Below are positions 14,749 to 23,177 of a DNA stretch of 64,000 bases, piece after piece. Position numbers and translations under genes: made by a program. The notes under the pieces were generated by a model. The model was not told the origin of the DNA. It searched no databases and was given only the letters and a program-made list of their open reading frames with translations. The stretch is from Mucilaginibacter sp. OK098 (GTDB lineage Bacteria; Bacteroidota; Bacteroidia; Sphingobacteriales; Sphingobacteriaceae): NCBI RefSeq assembly GCF_900142915.1, contig NZ_FRCM01000003.1, forward strand, positions 310,504 through 374,503, given 5' to 3'. How positions within the stretch are numbered: the stretch's first letter is position 1; every line of letters starts with the position of its first letter.

Positions 14749-16815
14749 ATGGGAACTTTAACAACAGGCAGCCTGTTAACTGATCAGTTTATAAAAGCAT
14801 TGAGCAACACCTTAATGCATTCATTATGGCAGGGTGTTTTACTTGCTGTTGCAGGTGGTTTTATTATAATTTTCACTAAAAAGTTAAGTGCGGCACTTAG
14901 ATATAACCTGCTGCTTGGGGCAATGGTTCTGTTTACCTGTGGTGTTATATTTACCTTTTTATGGCAGCTGCAGCCCGTACAAACCGGCCACTTAATTTAC
15001 AAAGACGGCAATGCAGCTATTAACTCACCGGCTATCATGCAAGCCCCTCAGGTTGCAGCTAACTATATTGATAAACAGAATGTTGCCGATACAGTTATTG
15101 GTTATTTAAATGCCCATTGCAATACCATTGTTTTAATCTGGTTTTTAATTATCTGCGCTAAAAGCATTAAGCTGGCGGTTGGCATTCATGAGATCTATCA
15201 TTTAAAGCATACCAAAACTTATGCTGTAAGTAAATATTGGGAAACCAGGCTGGCGTATTTATCATATCAGCTTAAAATAAAACAGGCCATAAGCCTTGTA
15301 GAATCGGGCATCGCCAAAGTGCCCATGGTGATCGGGCACTTAAAGCCGCTTATCCTCATCCCGATAGGCTTTATAAACGCATTAAGCGCTGACGAGGTTG
15401 AGGCTATCCTGGTACATGAGCTGGCGCACATTGGCCGCAGGGATTACCTGGTAAACCTGCTGCAAAGCTTTTTGGAGATCATATTCTTTTTTAACCCCGC
15501 GGTGTTGTGGATCTCGCAGCTTATTAAAGCTGAGCGGGAAAATTGCTGCGATGATATAGCGCTTAAACAAGCCGGCAGTAAATCCGGCTATATACAGGCG
15601 CTTTTAAGCTGCCAGGAGTACCAGCTGGCAGCACCCGGTTTAAGCATGGCTTTGGCGCGCGACAAAAGCAAGTTATTGAATAGGGTTAAAAGGATGGTAA
15701 ATAATCATAACCAATCATTAAACATCATGGAAAAAACATTGCTTACCATTTGCATGGTAACCGGCGGATTGCTCACCGTGGCATTTTCGACAAAAGATAC
15801 AATTAGAAAACCGGCAGCTAAAATCCGCCAGGTTCAACAACAACCTATTAGCGTTAATCCTCAAGTTGTTGCAAAAGTAAAGGTCAATACAAAAGTAAAC
15901 CTGGGAAAAATTGATACCACGTTAAACACTCATGGTAAAATTTATAACCCTTCCGATTTTGAGGATGGCACTACCATGCGCACCATCATATCAAAAAACG
16001 GAAAACCCCAAAAGGCATACCTGTTTAAACGAAGTGGTGTTTTATACCAGCTGGATATGGACCATAATAATAAGGTGGAAACATTATATGTAAATGCTAT
16101 ACAGAGGCCAGTAAGCCAATATCAAACAAAAATCAATGAATTGCTAAAAGAATATAAGGAAGTAGCCGCCGTAGCACCTGTACCGCCCGTTCCACCGGTA
16201 GGTTTACAAGGAGTAAAGGCACCTGTAACGCCTGCCCCAAATGCAATAGCAATGGTTGCACCACCTGCAGCTCCCCTGCCACCTGCAGGCCTGCAAGGAG
16301 TAAAAGTGCCGGTACCTGCAACGCCAATTGTTGCACCGCCAGCACGGCCCATGCCACCAGCAGGCTTGCAGGGCGTAAAAGCGCCGGTACCTGCAATGCC
16401 CGCCCCAAATGCAATAGCAATGGTTCCACCATCAGCTGCACTTACGGCGCCTGTTTCTCCCGCACCAAAAATTGCGGCTATGGTAACACCTGCAGCTCCT
16501 GTTCCACCTGCTCCATTAACAAGAGTAAATGGACTGCCATCCGTAGCACCAATGGCGCCCATCCCACCAATCAAACCGGACGGAAGATTTAAAGAGGCAG
16601 CTGACAGGTTGATAGAAAGAGGTATCATAAAGGATAAGAACGATTTCGACATGTCATTAAGTAATAAATCGTTAAAGGTTGACGGAGCATTACAGCCGGA
16701 AGATATTCACCAGGAGATCCTGAAAATATTTGCGAAAAAACCTGGTGATAAGGTAAACTGGCACTACAGTAAACATGAGTCTTCAGAATCCACCTCGGAA
16801 ACCACCAAAAAGTAA
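14749..16815 (+). CDS. M56-family (BlaR1-type) membrane metallopeptidase with proline-rich tail
   Basis: 688 aa. Residues 1-about 340 form the membrane protease: helices near residues 22-42, 50-70 and 115-140, the zinc site HELAH at 223-227 (VHELAHIGRRDY), ENCCDD downstream, and a further helix near 325-345. Classical BlaR1 has a penicillin-binding sensor next; here residues about 465-615 are instead Pro/Ala/Val-rich with three copies of a PPAGLQGVKAPV-like unit. A small C-terminal domain follows (DRLIERGIIKDKNDFDMSLSNKSLKVDG). It probably senses an envelope signal and inactivates the BlaI-type repressor encoded just upstream; the ligand is unknown. Confidence 0.88.
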   Translation: MGTLTTGSLLTDQFIKALSNTLMHSLWQGVLLAVAGGFIIIFTKKLSAALRYNLLLGAMVLFTCGVIFTFLWQLQPVQTGHLIYKDGNAAINSPAIMQAPQVAANYIDKQNVADTVIGYLNAHCNTIVLIWFLIICAKSIKLAVGIHEIYHLKHTKTYAVSKYWETRLAYLSYQLKIKQAISLVESGIAKVPMVIGHLKPLILIPIGFINALSADEVEAILVHELAHIGRRDYLVNLLQSFLEIIFFFNPAVLWISQLIKAERENCCDDIALKQAGSKSGYIQALLSCQEYQLAAPGLSMALARDKSKLLNRVKRMVNNHNQSLNIMEKTLLTICMVTGGLLTVAFSTKDTIRKPAAKIRQVQQQPISVNPQVVAKVKVNTKVNLGKIDTTLNTHGKIYNPSDFEDGTTMRTIISKNGKPQKAYLFKRSGVLYQLDMDHNNKVETLYVNAIQRPVSQYQTKINELLKEYKEVAAVAPVPPVPPVGLQGVKAPVTPAPNAIAMVAPPAAPLPPAGLQGVKVPVPATPIVAPPARPMPPAGLQGVKAPVPAMPAPNAIAMVPPSAALTAPVSPAPKIAAMVTPAAPVPPAPLTRVNGLPSVAPMAPIPPIKPDGRFKEAADRLIERGIIKDKNDFDMSLSNKSLKVDGALQPEDIHQEILKIFAKKPGDKVNWHYSKHESSESTSETTKK

Positions 16816-16821
16816 TTAGCG

Positions 16822-17024
16822 TTAAGAGGCTGTATCAAAATATTTAAATCTAAAAAACACTAAAAATAATATTTGGTCTCTGTGATCTCCGTGCCTTCTT
16901 TGTTATCTCTGTGGTAAAAAATTAACCGCAAAGTACGCAAAGAAGACACCGAGCAGCACGGAGCTTTTTATTGTCCAAAATTTAATTTTGTTTGGTATTT
17001 TATAATTTTGATACCGCCTCTTTA
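16822..17024. mobile_element. MITE-like element with 18-bp terminal inverted repeats
   Basis: AAGAGGCTGTATCAAAAT (16824-16841) is inverted at 17005-17022 with one mismatch. The interior is itself largely self-complementary (CTCCGTGCC TTCTTTG ... CAAAGAAG ... CACGGAG). There is no coding frame. The termini resemble those of IS5/IS1182-like elements, so this may be a non-autonomous derivative. A truncated copy in the other orientation is at 53420-53556. Confidence 0.7.
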
Positions 17025-17040
17025 TTCGGGCACATCTAAA

Positions 17041-17418
17041 TCATTGGCTTTGCAGCGAATAAACCTTTAAGCCCATTATCCCGATCATTATCAGCAGCAT
17101 AAAAAATATTTCGATCCACGAGATGCGCTGACCTAAAAATAGGAGTTCGGCAATTTTTATAAAGATCAGTGTAATTGCTGTCCAAACTGCAAATGCTGTT
17201 GCTGTTGGGATCTGCTTTATTGCGATGGAGAACAAGTAGATATTGGCCACACCAAATAAAATATAACCAACAAAAGGGACCAATACCGGCAGCCCGCCCT
17301 GCCATCTGTAAAAGTTAATAAATCTTAATGTTTTAAGATCGCTGAATTTCATGAACTTTAAGCAGAAGGTCCATGCTGTTTCGCATGATGCAGCTAATAA
17401 TAAGTAGATCCAGGCCAA
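17041..17418 (-). CDS. Small multidrug resistance (SMR) family transporter
   Basis: 125 aa with four hydrophobic helices. The membrane-embedded glutamate essential in SMR proton antiporters is present near residue 13 (LLLAASCETAWTFCLKF). Helix 3 carries the family-typical TATAFAVWTAI segment. SMR dimers export cationic drugs or guanidinium compounds. The protein is about 15 residues longer than EmrE, with an extra loop after helix 1 (FINFYRWQGGLPVLV). It starts 10 bp after the stop of the sterol-desaturase-like gene and is probably co-transcribed with it; no functional link is evident. Confidence 0.85.
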   Translation of the reverse strand: MAWIYLLLAASCETAWTFCLKFMKFSDLKTLRFINFYRWQGGLPVLVPFVGYILFGVANIYLFSIAIKQIPTATAFAVWTAITLIFIKIAELLFLGQRISWIEIFFMLLIMIGIMGLKVYSLQSQ

Positions 17419-17428
17419 TAGATTAAGT

Positions 17429-18376
17429 TTATTTGTTGTATGACATTAAGTTCTCACCCGCATCGGTGTCTGCTAATTCAGGCTGATGCATGTTAACAAT
17501 GGTCGCGCCCTTATTTAACTTCAAAAATTTCTTTATTTTTAAGATAAGGTTTGGCCTTATCTCATAATAATACCTGAACCATTTATATTTTAATAAGCCC
17601 TTCTCATCAAAACGCTTTACCGAAAAAGCATGCTGCAAAAAGTAATCTTTAGGATAGTCGTAATACAGTCCCCAGTTTTCGGGCTGATTGCCTGGTTTAA
17701 AAGCGGGATCATATACGGTTCCAAAAAGATAATCCCATAAAGCAAATTTGGTTGATAAGTTGGCGTGAAATACCTCGTGGTAATTGGCGTGGTGCCATAA
17801 GTGCAGCTCGGGCGAATTAAAAATATATTTCAGCTTACCCAGCCTAACGTTAACATTGGCATGAATAAACATCCCGAACATAGCGTCGAGCATTGCTTTT
17901 ATGGGGATAACCGCCGGGTCGGCGCCAAGTATAATTATTGGTGCAAACTCTATTGTTTGATTAATGATGATCTCGAAAGCATGCGAACGCGATCCTGCCA
18001 AAAAATCAACATCTTTACCCGAGTGGTGCGCCTCGTGCGTCCGCCACAGTATTTTGCTGGCATGTTGTAAACGATGAAAGAGATAGATATACAGATCATG
18101 CGTTACCAGGAAAAACAAAACCTGTTCAGTTACTGTCCAGTCTTTAAAAAACTGAAATCCATTCCAGTTAATATGGTGCTGAAGCGGGTAAATGATATAA
18201 TCAAATATCACAATTTTAAGTACATAGCTTTGGATGATGGTATACCAAACTAAATCCACCCAAAAGCCCTCCCTAAAAAAGGGCAACCCCTTGCGATATG
18301 GCGAAATCCGCTCCCATGCTATGATGAATACTATCCAGCAGATGAGGATTGTGGTGGTGGTTTGTAAAATTGTCAT
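17429..18376 (-). CDS. Sterol desaturase/fatty acid hydroxylase superfamily protein
   Basis: 315 aa integral membrane di-iron oxygenase. Three hydrophobic regions fall before residue 150. The histidine clusters expected for the superfamily are present: HDLYIYLFHRLQH, HEAHHSG and HLWHHANYHEVFH. Members hydroxylate or desaturate lipids or sterol-like molecules. The natural substrate is unknown here. The gene is followed closely by the SMR transporter, and separated from the upstream sugar cluster by a repeat-containing gap. Confidence 0.88.
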   Translation of the reverse strand: MTILQTTTTILICWIVFIIAWERISPYRKGLPFFREGFWVDLVWYTIIQSYVLKIVIFDYIIYPLQHHINWNGFQFFKDWTVTEQVLFFLVTHDLYIYLFHRLQHASKILWRTHEAHHSGKDVDFLAGSRSHAFEIIINQTIEFAPIIILGADPAVIPIKAMLDAMFGMFIHANVNVRLGKLKYIFNSPELHLWHHANYHEVFHANLSTKFALWDYLFGTVYDPAFKPGNQPENWGLYYDYPKDYFLQHAFSVKRFDEKGLLKYKWFRYYYEIRPNLILKIKKFLKLNKGATIVNMHQPELADTDAGENLMSYNK

Positions 18377-18424
18377 ATGCTGCTTAATTCATATTGAGGG
18401 GATTTAAAACCTGTCCTCCTGATA

Positions 18425-18575
18425 AATCTTCACCCTATTTCTCGCAGGCCTTCTACCTGCGCCGATGTATTTCGCCCTTTCAGGGCTTAGGGCATTGCCA
18501 TAGAACGTTTAATTCTTTGGCCCTGAAAGGGTCTTATCTCTTAGCGCAGGGCAACGCCCCGCGTGTAGAAAATGG
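18425..18575. repeat. GC-rich palindromic intergenic repeat
   Basis: Contains GCCCTTTCAGGGC (18474-18486) inverted as GCCCTGAAAGGG (18520-18531), a small hairpin CGCAGG/CCTGCG (18443-18461) and the self-complementary GGGCAACGCCC (from 18549). This resembles the ccctgaaagggc-type intergenic repeats common in Bacteroidota chromosomes. It separates the ulosonic-acid cluster from the desaturase gene and could terminate transcription. Confidence 0.6.
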
Positions 18576-18616
18576 TTCAAACGCACATTGTTTAAACACC
18601 GTCACTCTTTTAAAGT

Positions 18617-20050
18617 TTACGCCAATGATTTATCCTTATACTCATCACTAATATTTACCCTTAAGCGTTTCATCGGGCCAAGCTCAGATTCATAAACTTT
18701 TTTAATGCCGTCGCCGGTAGCTGTTTCAACATCGCGGATATCCCGTACCATACGTTGAAATCCTTGTGGCTCAACAGATGCTGCATGGTCTGATCCCCAC
18801 ATCGCTCGGTCAAGTGTGAAATGGCGCTCAACAAATGTTGCTCCTAATGATACTGCCGCAACCGTAGTAGCCAGCCCGGTTTCATGGCCCGAATAACCAA
18901 TTGGCAATCCCGGATATTTATCCCCAAGAGTATGGATCATCTTAAGATTCAACTCTTCGGGCTTGCAAGGATATGCAGACGTTGAATGTGCGATAAGTAA
19001 AGGATAATTTTCATCAAATCCTTTTACCAGGTTAACCGCATCTTCAATTTCTTTATTGGTCGACATGCCGGTTGAAAGCATTAAAGGTTTACCTGTTAGC
19101 AAAATTCTATTGATCAACTGAAAATCAGTTAGCGAGGCCGATGCCAGCTTGTATAAAGGAGTATCAAATCGCTCCATAAAATCAACCGCCTCAACGTCCC
19201 AGGTTGATACGAACCAATCTATCCCTTGTTTTTTACAATACTGATCAATGGTTGCATACTCGGCAATGCCAAATTCAGTTTTACGCTTATAATCGATATA
19301 AGAAATTCTTCCCCACGGAGTATCACGCATAATTTCCCATTGATCTTTAGGCACACAAATTTCCGGTGTTCTTTTTTGAAATTTTACGGCTGTGGCTTTG
19401 GCAGCCACAGCTTCATCTATCAATTGTTTTGCTATTTCAAGAGAGCCATTATGGTTGATCCCAATCTCTGCAATAATATAGCAAGGTTCGCCGGGACCAA
19501 TTTTATTGCCCGTGTTTAACGTAATAGTTTGATTAGCTGTAGCTACTGTTTTTACCTTTTGGTGTGATGCTATGATCAGCTCGGCAAACTCCCTGAAACA
19601 ACCTTGCCCGCCTTTAGCCTCGCATGTTATATTGGCAACATCTTTTATAAACGATATGGCATCTGCCGGGCAAGCGGTAACGCCGGCAAGCTTCATTACT
19701 TCCAAGTCATTGGTGTCGTCCCCAATATAAGCTACTTCTTCAGGCAACAGGTCAAGCCGGCTTAAGATCTCCTTAAATACGGCAGGCTTATCTTTAACCC
19801 CAAGATGCAGTTCGGTAATTTTTAATTTTTCCGCCCGTTTTATTAATGATGGCGATAGCTCCCCGGTAATAATACCGGTTGTTACTCCCGCAAAATTCCG
19901 CAGGCGCTCAACACCCATCCCATCGCGGATGTCGAACTTTTTAAATTCTTCTCCGGCTTCGCCATAATAAACACCGCCATCGGTCAATACGCCATCGCAA
20001 TCTGTTAGAAGCAGTTTAATGCGTGAAAGTTTTTCGTTTAACATATTCAT
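18617..20050 (-). CDS. Fused HAD phosphatase (KdsC-like) and NeuB-type ulosonate synthase
   Basis: 477 aa. Residues about 8-165 form a KdsC/Neu5Ac-9-phosphatase-like HAD domain with DCDGVLTDGG (nucleophile Asp17, acid/base Asp19), TGELS and GDDTNDLEVM. Residues about 175-470 are a NeuB-type PEP-condensing synthase: IIAEIGINHNGSLEIAK, AVKFQKR, STGMST, HSTSAYPCKPEELNL, GYSGHE and VERHFTLDRAMWGSDH. The SAF domain found at the C-terminus of classical NeuB is absent. One polypeptide would condense PEP with a phosphorylated sugar and dephosphorylate the product. Last gene of the seven-gene cluster. Which sugar is used is not known. Confidence 0.88.
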   Translation of the reverse strand: MNMLNEKLSRIKLLLTDCDGVLTDGGVYYGEAGEEFKKFDIRDGMGVERLRNFAGVTTGIITGELSPSLIKRAEKLKITELHLGVKDKPAVFKEILSRLDLLPEEVAYIGDDTNDLEVMKLAGVTACPADAISFIKDVANITCEAKGGQGCFREFAELIIASHQKVKTVATANQTITLNTGNKIGPGEPCYIIAEIGINHNGSLEIAKQLIDEAVAAKATAVKFQKRTPEICVPKDQWEIMRDTPWGRISYIDYKRKTEFGIAEYATIDQYCKKQGIDWFVSTWDVEAVDFMERFDTPLYKLASASLTDFQLINRILLTGKPLMLSTGMSTNKEIEDAVNLVKGFDENYPLLIAHSTSAYPCKPEELNLKMIHTLGDKYPGLPIGYSGHETGLATTVAAVSLGATFVERHFTLDRAMWGSDHAASVEPQGFQRMVRDIRDVETATGDGIKKVYESELGPMKRLRVNISDEYKDKSLA

Positions 20051-20070
20051 TATGTTTTAAGTTTAGTGTT

Positions 20071-20874
20071 TTAAATTGCTGTCCAGCCACCATCCACAAT
20101 AAGGTTCGCACCCGTCATATAAGCGGATGCCTCACTGGCTAAAAAAACCAATGCACCCTGATAGTCAGAAGGGCTGGCCATGCGTCCCAATAAAGTTTTA
20201 GCAGAATAATTTTGAATAAAAAATTCGTTTTGCGCATTCTCTACGCCGCCCGGCGAAAGGGTGTTAACCCTTACGCCTTTGTTACCCCAATAGGCCGCTA
20301 AAAAGCGTGTAAAGTTTACAACTGCTCCTTTGGTAACCGGGTAAACCGGCGATTTATAAAAGGTTTGTTCGCCGCATTCATTCCTATAGATAGTTTGATC
20401 CGGCCCTACCATTCCATAAGTAGATGCAATATTGATGATGCTTCCACTCCCCTGTTCAGCCATTACGGTTCCAAAAATTTGCGAGGCTAAGAAAACGCCG
20501 GTAACATTTACATCCAGCGATTTTTTAAAGGCATCAAGCGGATAATTTTCAAATGCCGAAAGTTCTTTTGCCATGCCCGGATTTTCGAACATATCATTTA
20601 TGGCAGCGTTATTTACCAATATATCTATTGATCCGTAGCGCGTTAAGATCTGGTCGCGCGCTATCTTTAATGATCTTTCGCTGGTAACATCAACCTTTAG
20701 GCCGCCATGCTGTTCGCCAAGACTTTCAGCAAAGCTTTCAGCGCCGCTCTCATCCAGGTCGGCTACTACTACATTAGCTCCTGCGTCGGCCAGTGCTTCG
20801 CAATGTTTTTTCCCCAGCAGGCCCAATGCTCCGGTAACAATCGCAGTTTTATTTTCAAGCGAAAACAGCTTCAT
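20071..20874 (-). CDS. Short-chain dehydrogenase/reductase (SDR)
   Basis: 267 aa Rossmann oxidoreductase. NAD(P) site TGALGLLGKKHCEAL at the N-terminus, NNAAINDMFENPG, the serine of IINIASTYG, and catalytic Tyr/Lys in YPVTKGAVVNFTR; C-terminal YMTGANLIVDGGWTAI is typical of classical SDRs. In this cluster it likely oxidises or reduces a sugar intermediate of the ulosonic acid, similar in position to PtmA-type genes in legionaminic-acid loci (inference). It lies 9 bp after the aminotransferase stop and 20 bp before the fused synthase. Confidence 0.9.
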   Translation of the reverse strand: MKLFSLENKTAIVTGALGLLGKKHCEALADAGANVVVADLDESGAESFAESLGEQHGGLKVDVTSERSLKIARDQILTRYGSIDILVNNAAINDMFENPGMAKELSAFENYPLDAFKKSLDVNVTGVFLASQIFGTVMAEQGSGSIINIASTYGMVGPDQTIYRNECGEQTFYKSPVYPVTKGAVVNFTRFLAAYWGNKGVRVNTLSPGGVENAQNEFFIQNYSAKTLLGRMASPSDYQGALVFLASEASAYMTGANLIVDGGWTAI

Positions 20875-20883
20875 AGATTTTAA

Positions 20884-22221
20884 CTATACTATTTTAGGTT
20901 TAATATTGTAATTATCTATTTTGCGAAAAACAGCTTCAAGCACCCCGCCTTTTAAGTATTGTTTAATGTTGCCGCTAAGTATTGCTTCTTTCATAATGGG
21001 CATTACATCGCGGTAAGCCGAAAGGGTATAGGCTATATCTTCATCGCTATGGCTGTAGCACATATTGTGAAAGCTGGCCCATAAAACACCGCGTTTTATC
21101 ATTTCCTGCTGCATAAGGGTTTTTACTTCCAGGCCGTTGCCTGCTTCCGGGGTAAACGTTACCATTGAGCGGCAATTGTAACCTATACAGCGGGTGTAAA
21201 TGTCCATACCTGTTTCAATGGCTATGCTGTTATATCCATCTTTTATTACTGCACCTTTTTCATCCAGGTATTGAGGCACATTTTTATCACGCAGCTCATT
21301 TATAGTAGCAATACAGGCTGCCAGCGATAAAGCCTCGCCGCCAAAGGTGGTATAACTAAACACCTCCGAATTAAACAGCTCCATCACATCGGCCCTGCCG
21401 GTAAGCAGGGCGATAGGCATCCCGTTTGCACAGGCTTTTGAATAAACGGCCAGATCAGGCTTTACATCAAAATATTCCTGGGCGCCACCTATGGCTATAC
21501 GGAAGCCTGTCCACATTTCATCGAAGATCAGCAGGGTGCCGTTAGCTTTGCACACTTCAGCCAGTTCTTTTAAAAAGCCTGGTTTTGGCGCCTCAAAAAT
21601 AAATGGCTCTAGTATCAGGGCGGCCACAGTTTCATCAAGGGCAGCCTTTATGGCATCAATATCATTATACTGAAAAGTATAAGTCATGTTCTGGATTGCC
21701 TCCGGGATGCCGGCATTGCGGCTGGTGATCCCTATATACCAATCATGCCAGCCATGATACCCACAGCAAAACACTTTGTCGCGGCCTGTAAAAGCACGCG
21801 CCACCCGGATAGCTGCCGAGCAAACATCTGCACCGGTTTTGGAGATCTTTACAGCCTCGGCATTAGGAATAACATGTTTGATCAATTCAGAAAGTTCCAC
21901 TTCAAGCGGGTGCATCAGCGAAAAAGTGATCCCATCACTTAGCTGCTTTTTGATAGCCTCATCAACAGCCGGGTAAGCATAGCCTAATGATATTGGGCCA
22001 ATAGCCGAGTTAAAATCGATGTATTCGTTGCCGTCAACATCCCACACATGCGAGCCCTGTCCTCTTTGTATATATTTAGGGGCAACGCCATTGGTAAACT
22101 GACCCGGGCCTTTTGCAAGGGTTTGAGTAACCGGTTTCTGAACTTTTAATGCACGTTCATACAACTCGTTTGATTCGGTTATTACGGGATAACCAGGATT
22201 AAATTTTATTGAGTTTGGCAT
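20884..22221 (-). CDS. Class III PLP aminotransferase (glutamate-1-semialdehyde aminomutase-like)
   Basis: 445 aa from the ATG at 22221 (PNSIKFNPGYPVI), chosen because it avoids overlap with the preceding gene. The pattern is that of GSA-aminomutase-type fold I enzymes: DVDGNEYIDFNSAIGPISLGY, VKISKTGADVCSAAIRVARAFTGRDKV, LLIFDEMWTGFRIA and the PLP lysine in YSKACANGMPIALLTGR. True HemL has a shorter, more conserved sequence, and the setting between transketolase and NeuB genes argues for a sugar substrate. It would place an amino group on the chain of the sugar precursor (inference). Confidence 0.88.
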   Translation of the reverse strand: MPNSIKFNPGYPVITESNELYERALKVQKPVTQTLAKGPGQFTNGVAPKYIQRGQGSHVWDVDGNEYIDFNSAIGPISLGYAYPAVDEAIKKQLSDGITFSLMHPLEVELSELIKHVIPNAEAVKISKTGADVCSAAIRVARAFTGRDKVFCCGYHGWHDWYIGITSRNAGIPEAIQNMTYTFQYNDIDAIKAALDETVAALILEPFIFEAPKPGFLKELAEVCKANGTLLIFDEMWTGFRIAIGGAQEYFDVKPDLAVYSKACANGMPIALLTGRADVMELFNSEVFSYTTFGGEALSLAACIATINELRDKNVPQYLDEKGAVIKDGYNSIAIETGMDIYTRCIGYNCRSMVTFTPEAGNGLEVKTLMQQEMIKRGVLWASFHNMCYSHSDEDIAYTLSAYRDVMPIMKEAILSGNIKQYLKGGVLEAVFRKIDNYNIKPKIV

Positions 22222-22237
22222 GTTGTTTTTTCTTTTA

Positions 22238-23176
22238 TTATTCAGCAAATTGAGGCACAGCTATCCCGGGTTGTTTATAAAAGGTTTTGTATCCTAATAT
22301 TCTTTCGGCTATTTGTTTACCTGTAAAACCCTCATATTCCAAAACATTTGGCAGCAGTGACGGCTTAAACCATTTTTCATTTAAGGCGAATGGTAAAACA
22401 CTGGCTGTAAGTCCGTGTTTAAGTAATACTTCAGCAACAATGCTGTATAAACCTCCTGTTAGAAAATGATCTTCAAGTGTTACGGTTAAGCGGCTGTTCC
22501 GGGTAACTTCAATTATTACGCGCTCGTCTACAGGTTTAAGGCTGCGCAGGTTAACAAGGCCTACTGACAAACCTTCATTTTTAAGCATTTCAGCAGCAAT
22601 AAGCGCCTGCTCAAACATTAGCCCATACGTTAAAATGGTTACATCATCACCTGTTGAAATCACCTCGGCTTTTCCCAATTCAAAGGGAGTGTGTGCATAA
22701 TCAGTTTTGCGTGTGTTGATGCGAACATATGATGGATTGGGATGATCCCAGATCTGGGGCAGCATTTTTACCAGGTCGTCCTCATCTGCAGGCGCAAAAA
22801 CCGTCATATTGGGAATTCCACGCATCAGCGAGATATCTTCGAGCGCCTGGTGGGTAGGGCCATTACCATCCGATAAAAAACCAGGTATAAAGCTGCTTAA
22901 CTTAACCGGAAGGCTTGGGATGCCGGCATCGGTGCGGATAAACTCAAATGCCCGCATTGATAAAAATGAGGCCAACGCATGTACCACCGGGATGCGGCCA
23001 CGCAGGGCAAGGCCTGCTGCTGCACCTATCATAGTTTGTTCGGTTATCCCGGTATCAATAAATCGGTTTCCCAACTTGCCGGGAATATTCCTTACTAATG
23101 CACGGTTCTCTGCCGTCATCACTATAAAGCGTTCGTCTGATAAAGCTATTTCTGTTAATAATTCTTCGTACGTCAT
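22238..23176 (-). CDS. Transketolase, C-terminal half (pyrimidine-binding and C domains)
   Basis: 312 aa, corresponding to the second half of a transketolase. The conserved catalytic glutamate lies in DTGITEQTMIGAAAGLALRG; GNGPTHQALEDISLMRGIPNMTVFAPAD is also diagnostic, and the C-terminal domain ends with TVTLEDHFLTGGLYSIV. It starts one base after the N-terminal-half gene, so the two chains are made together and form one thiamine-diphosphate enzyme. Such split transketolases are found in specialised sugar pathways as well as primary metabolism. Here it probably makes a C2-extended sugar for the cluster (inference). Confidence 0.92.
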   Translation of the reverse strand: MTYEELLTEIALSDERFIVMTAENRALVRNIPGKLGNRFIDTGITEQTMIGAAAGLALRGRIPVVHALASFLSMRAFEFIRTDAGIPSLPVKLSSFIPGFLSDGNGPTHQALEDISLMRGIPNMTVFAPADEDDLVKMLPQIWDHPNPSYVRINTRKTDYAHTPFELGKAEVISTGDDVTILTYGLMFEQALIAAEMLKNEGLSVGLVNLRSLKPVDERVIIEVTRNSRLTVTLEDHFLTGGLYSIVAEVLLKHGLTASVLPFALNEKWFKPSLLPNVLEYEGFTGKQIAERILGYKTFYKQPGIAVPQFAE

Positions 23177-23177
23177 C

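Noticed and set aside
16122..16652. Long antisense frame (176 aa, Gly/Ala-rich) opposite the proline-rich region of the M56 gene
   Set aside because: It mirrors a GC-rich repeated coding segment on the other strand, which creates long spurious frames; no start context or independent support.
17036..17305. 89-aa minus-strand frame overlapping the SMR gene
   Set aside because: Out-of-frame shadow of the SMR transporter, which has the conserved Glu and four helices.
20884..22221. HemL (porphyrin biosynthesis)
   Set aside because: The aminotransferase sits between transketolase and NeuB genes and its sequence departs from HemL; a sugar role is more likely.
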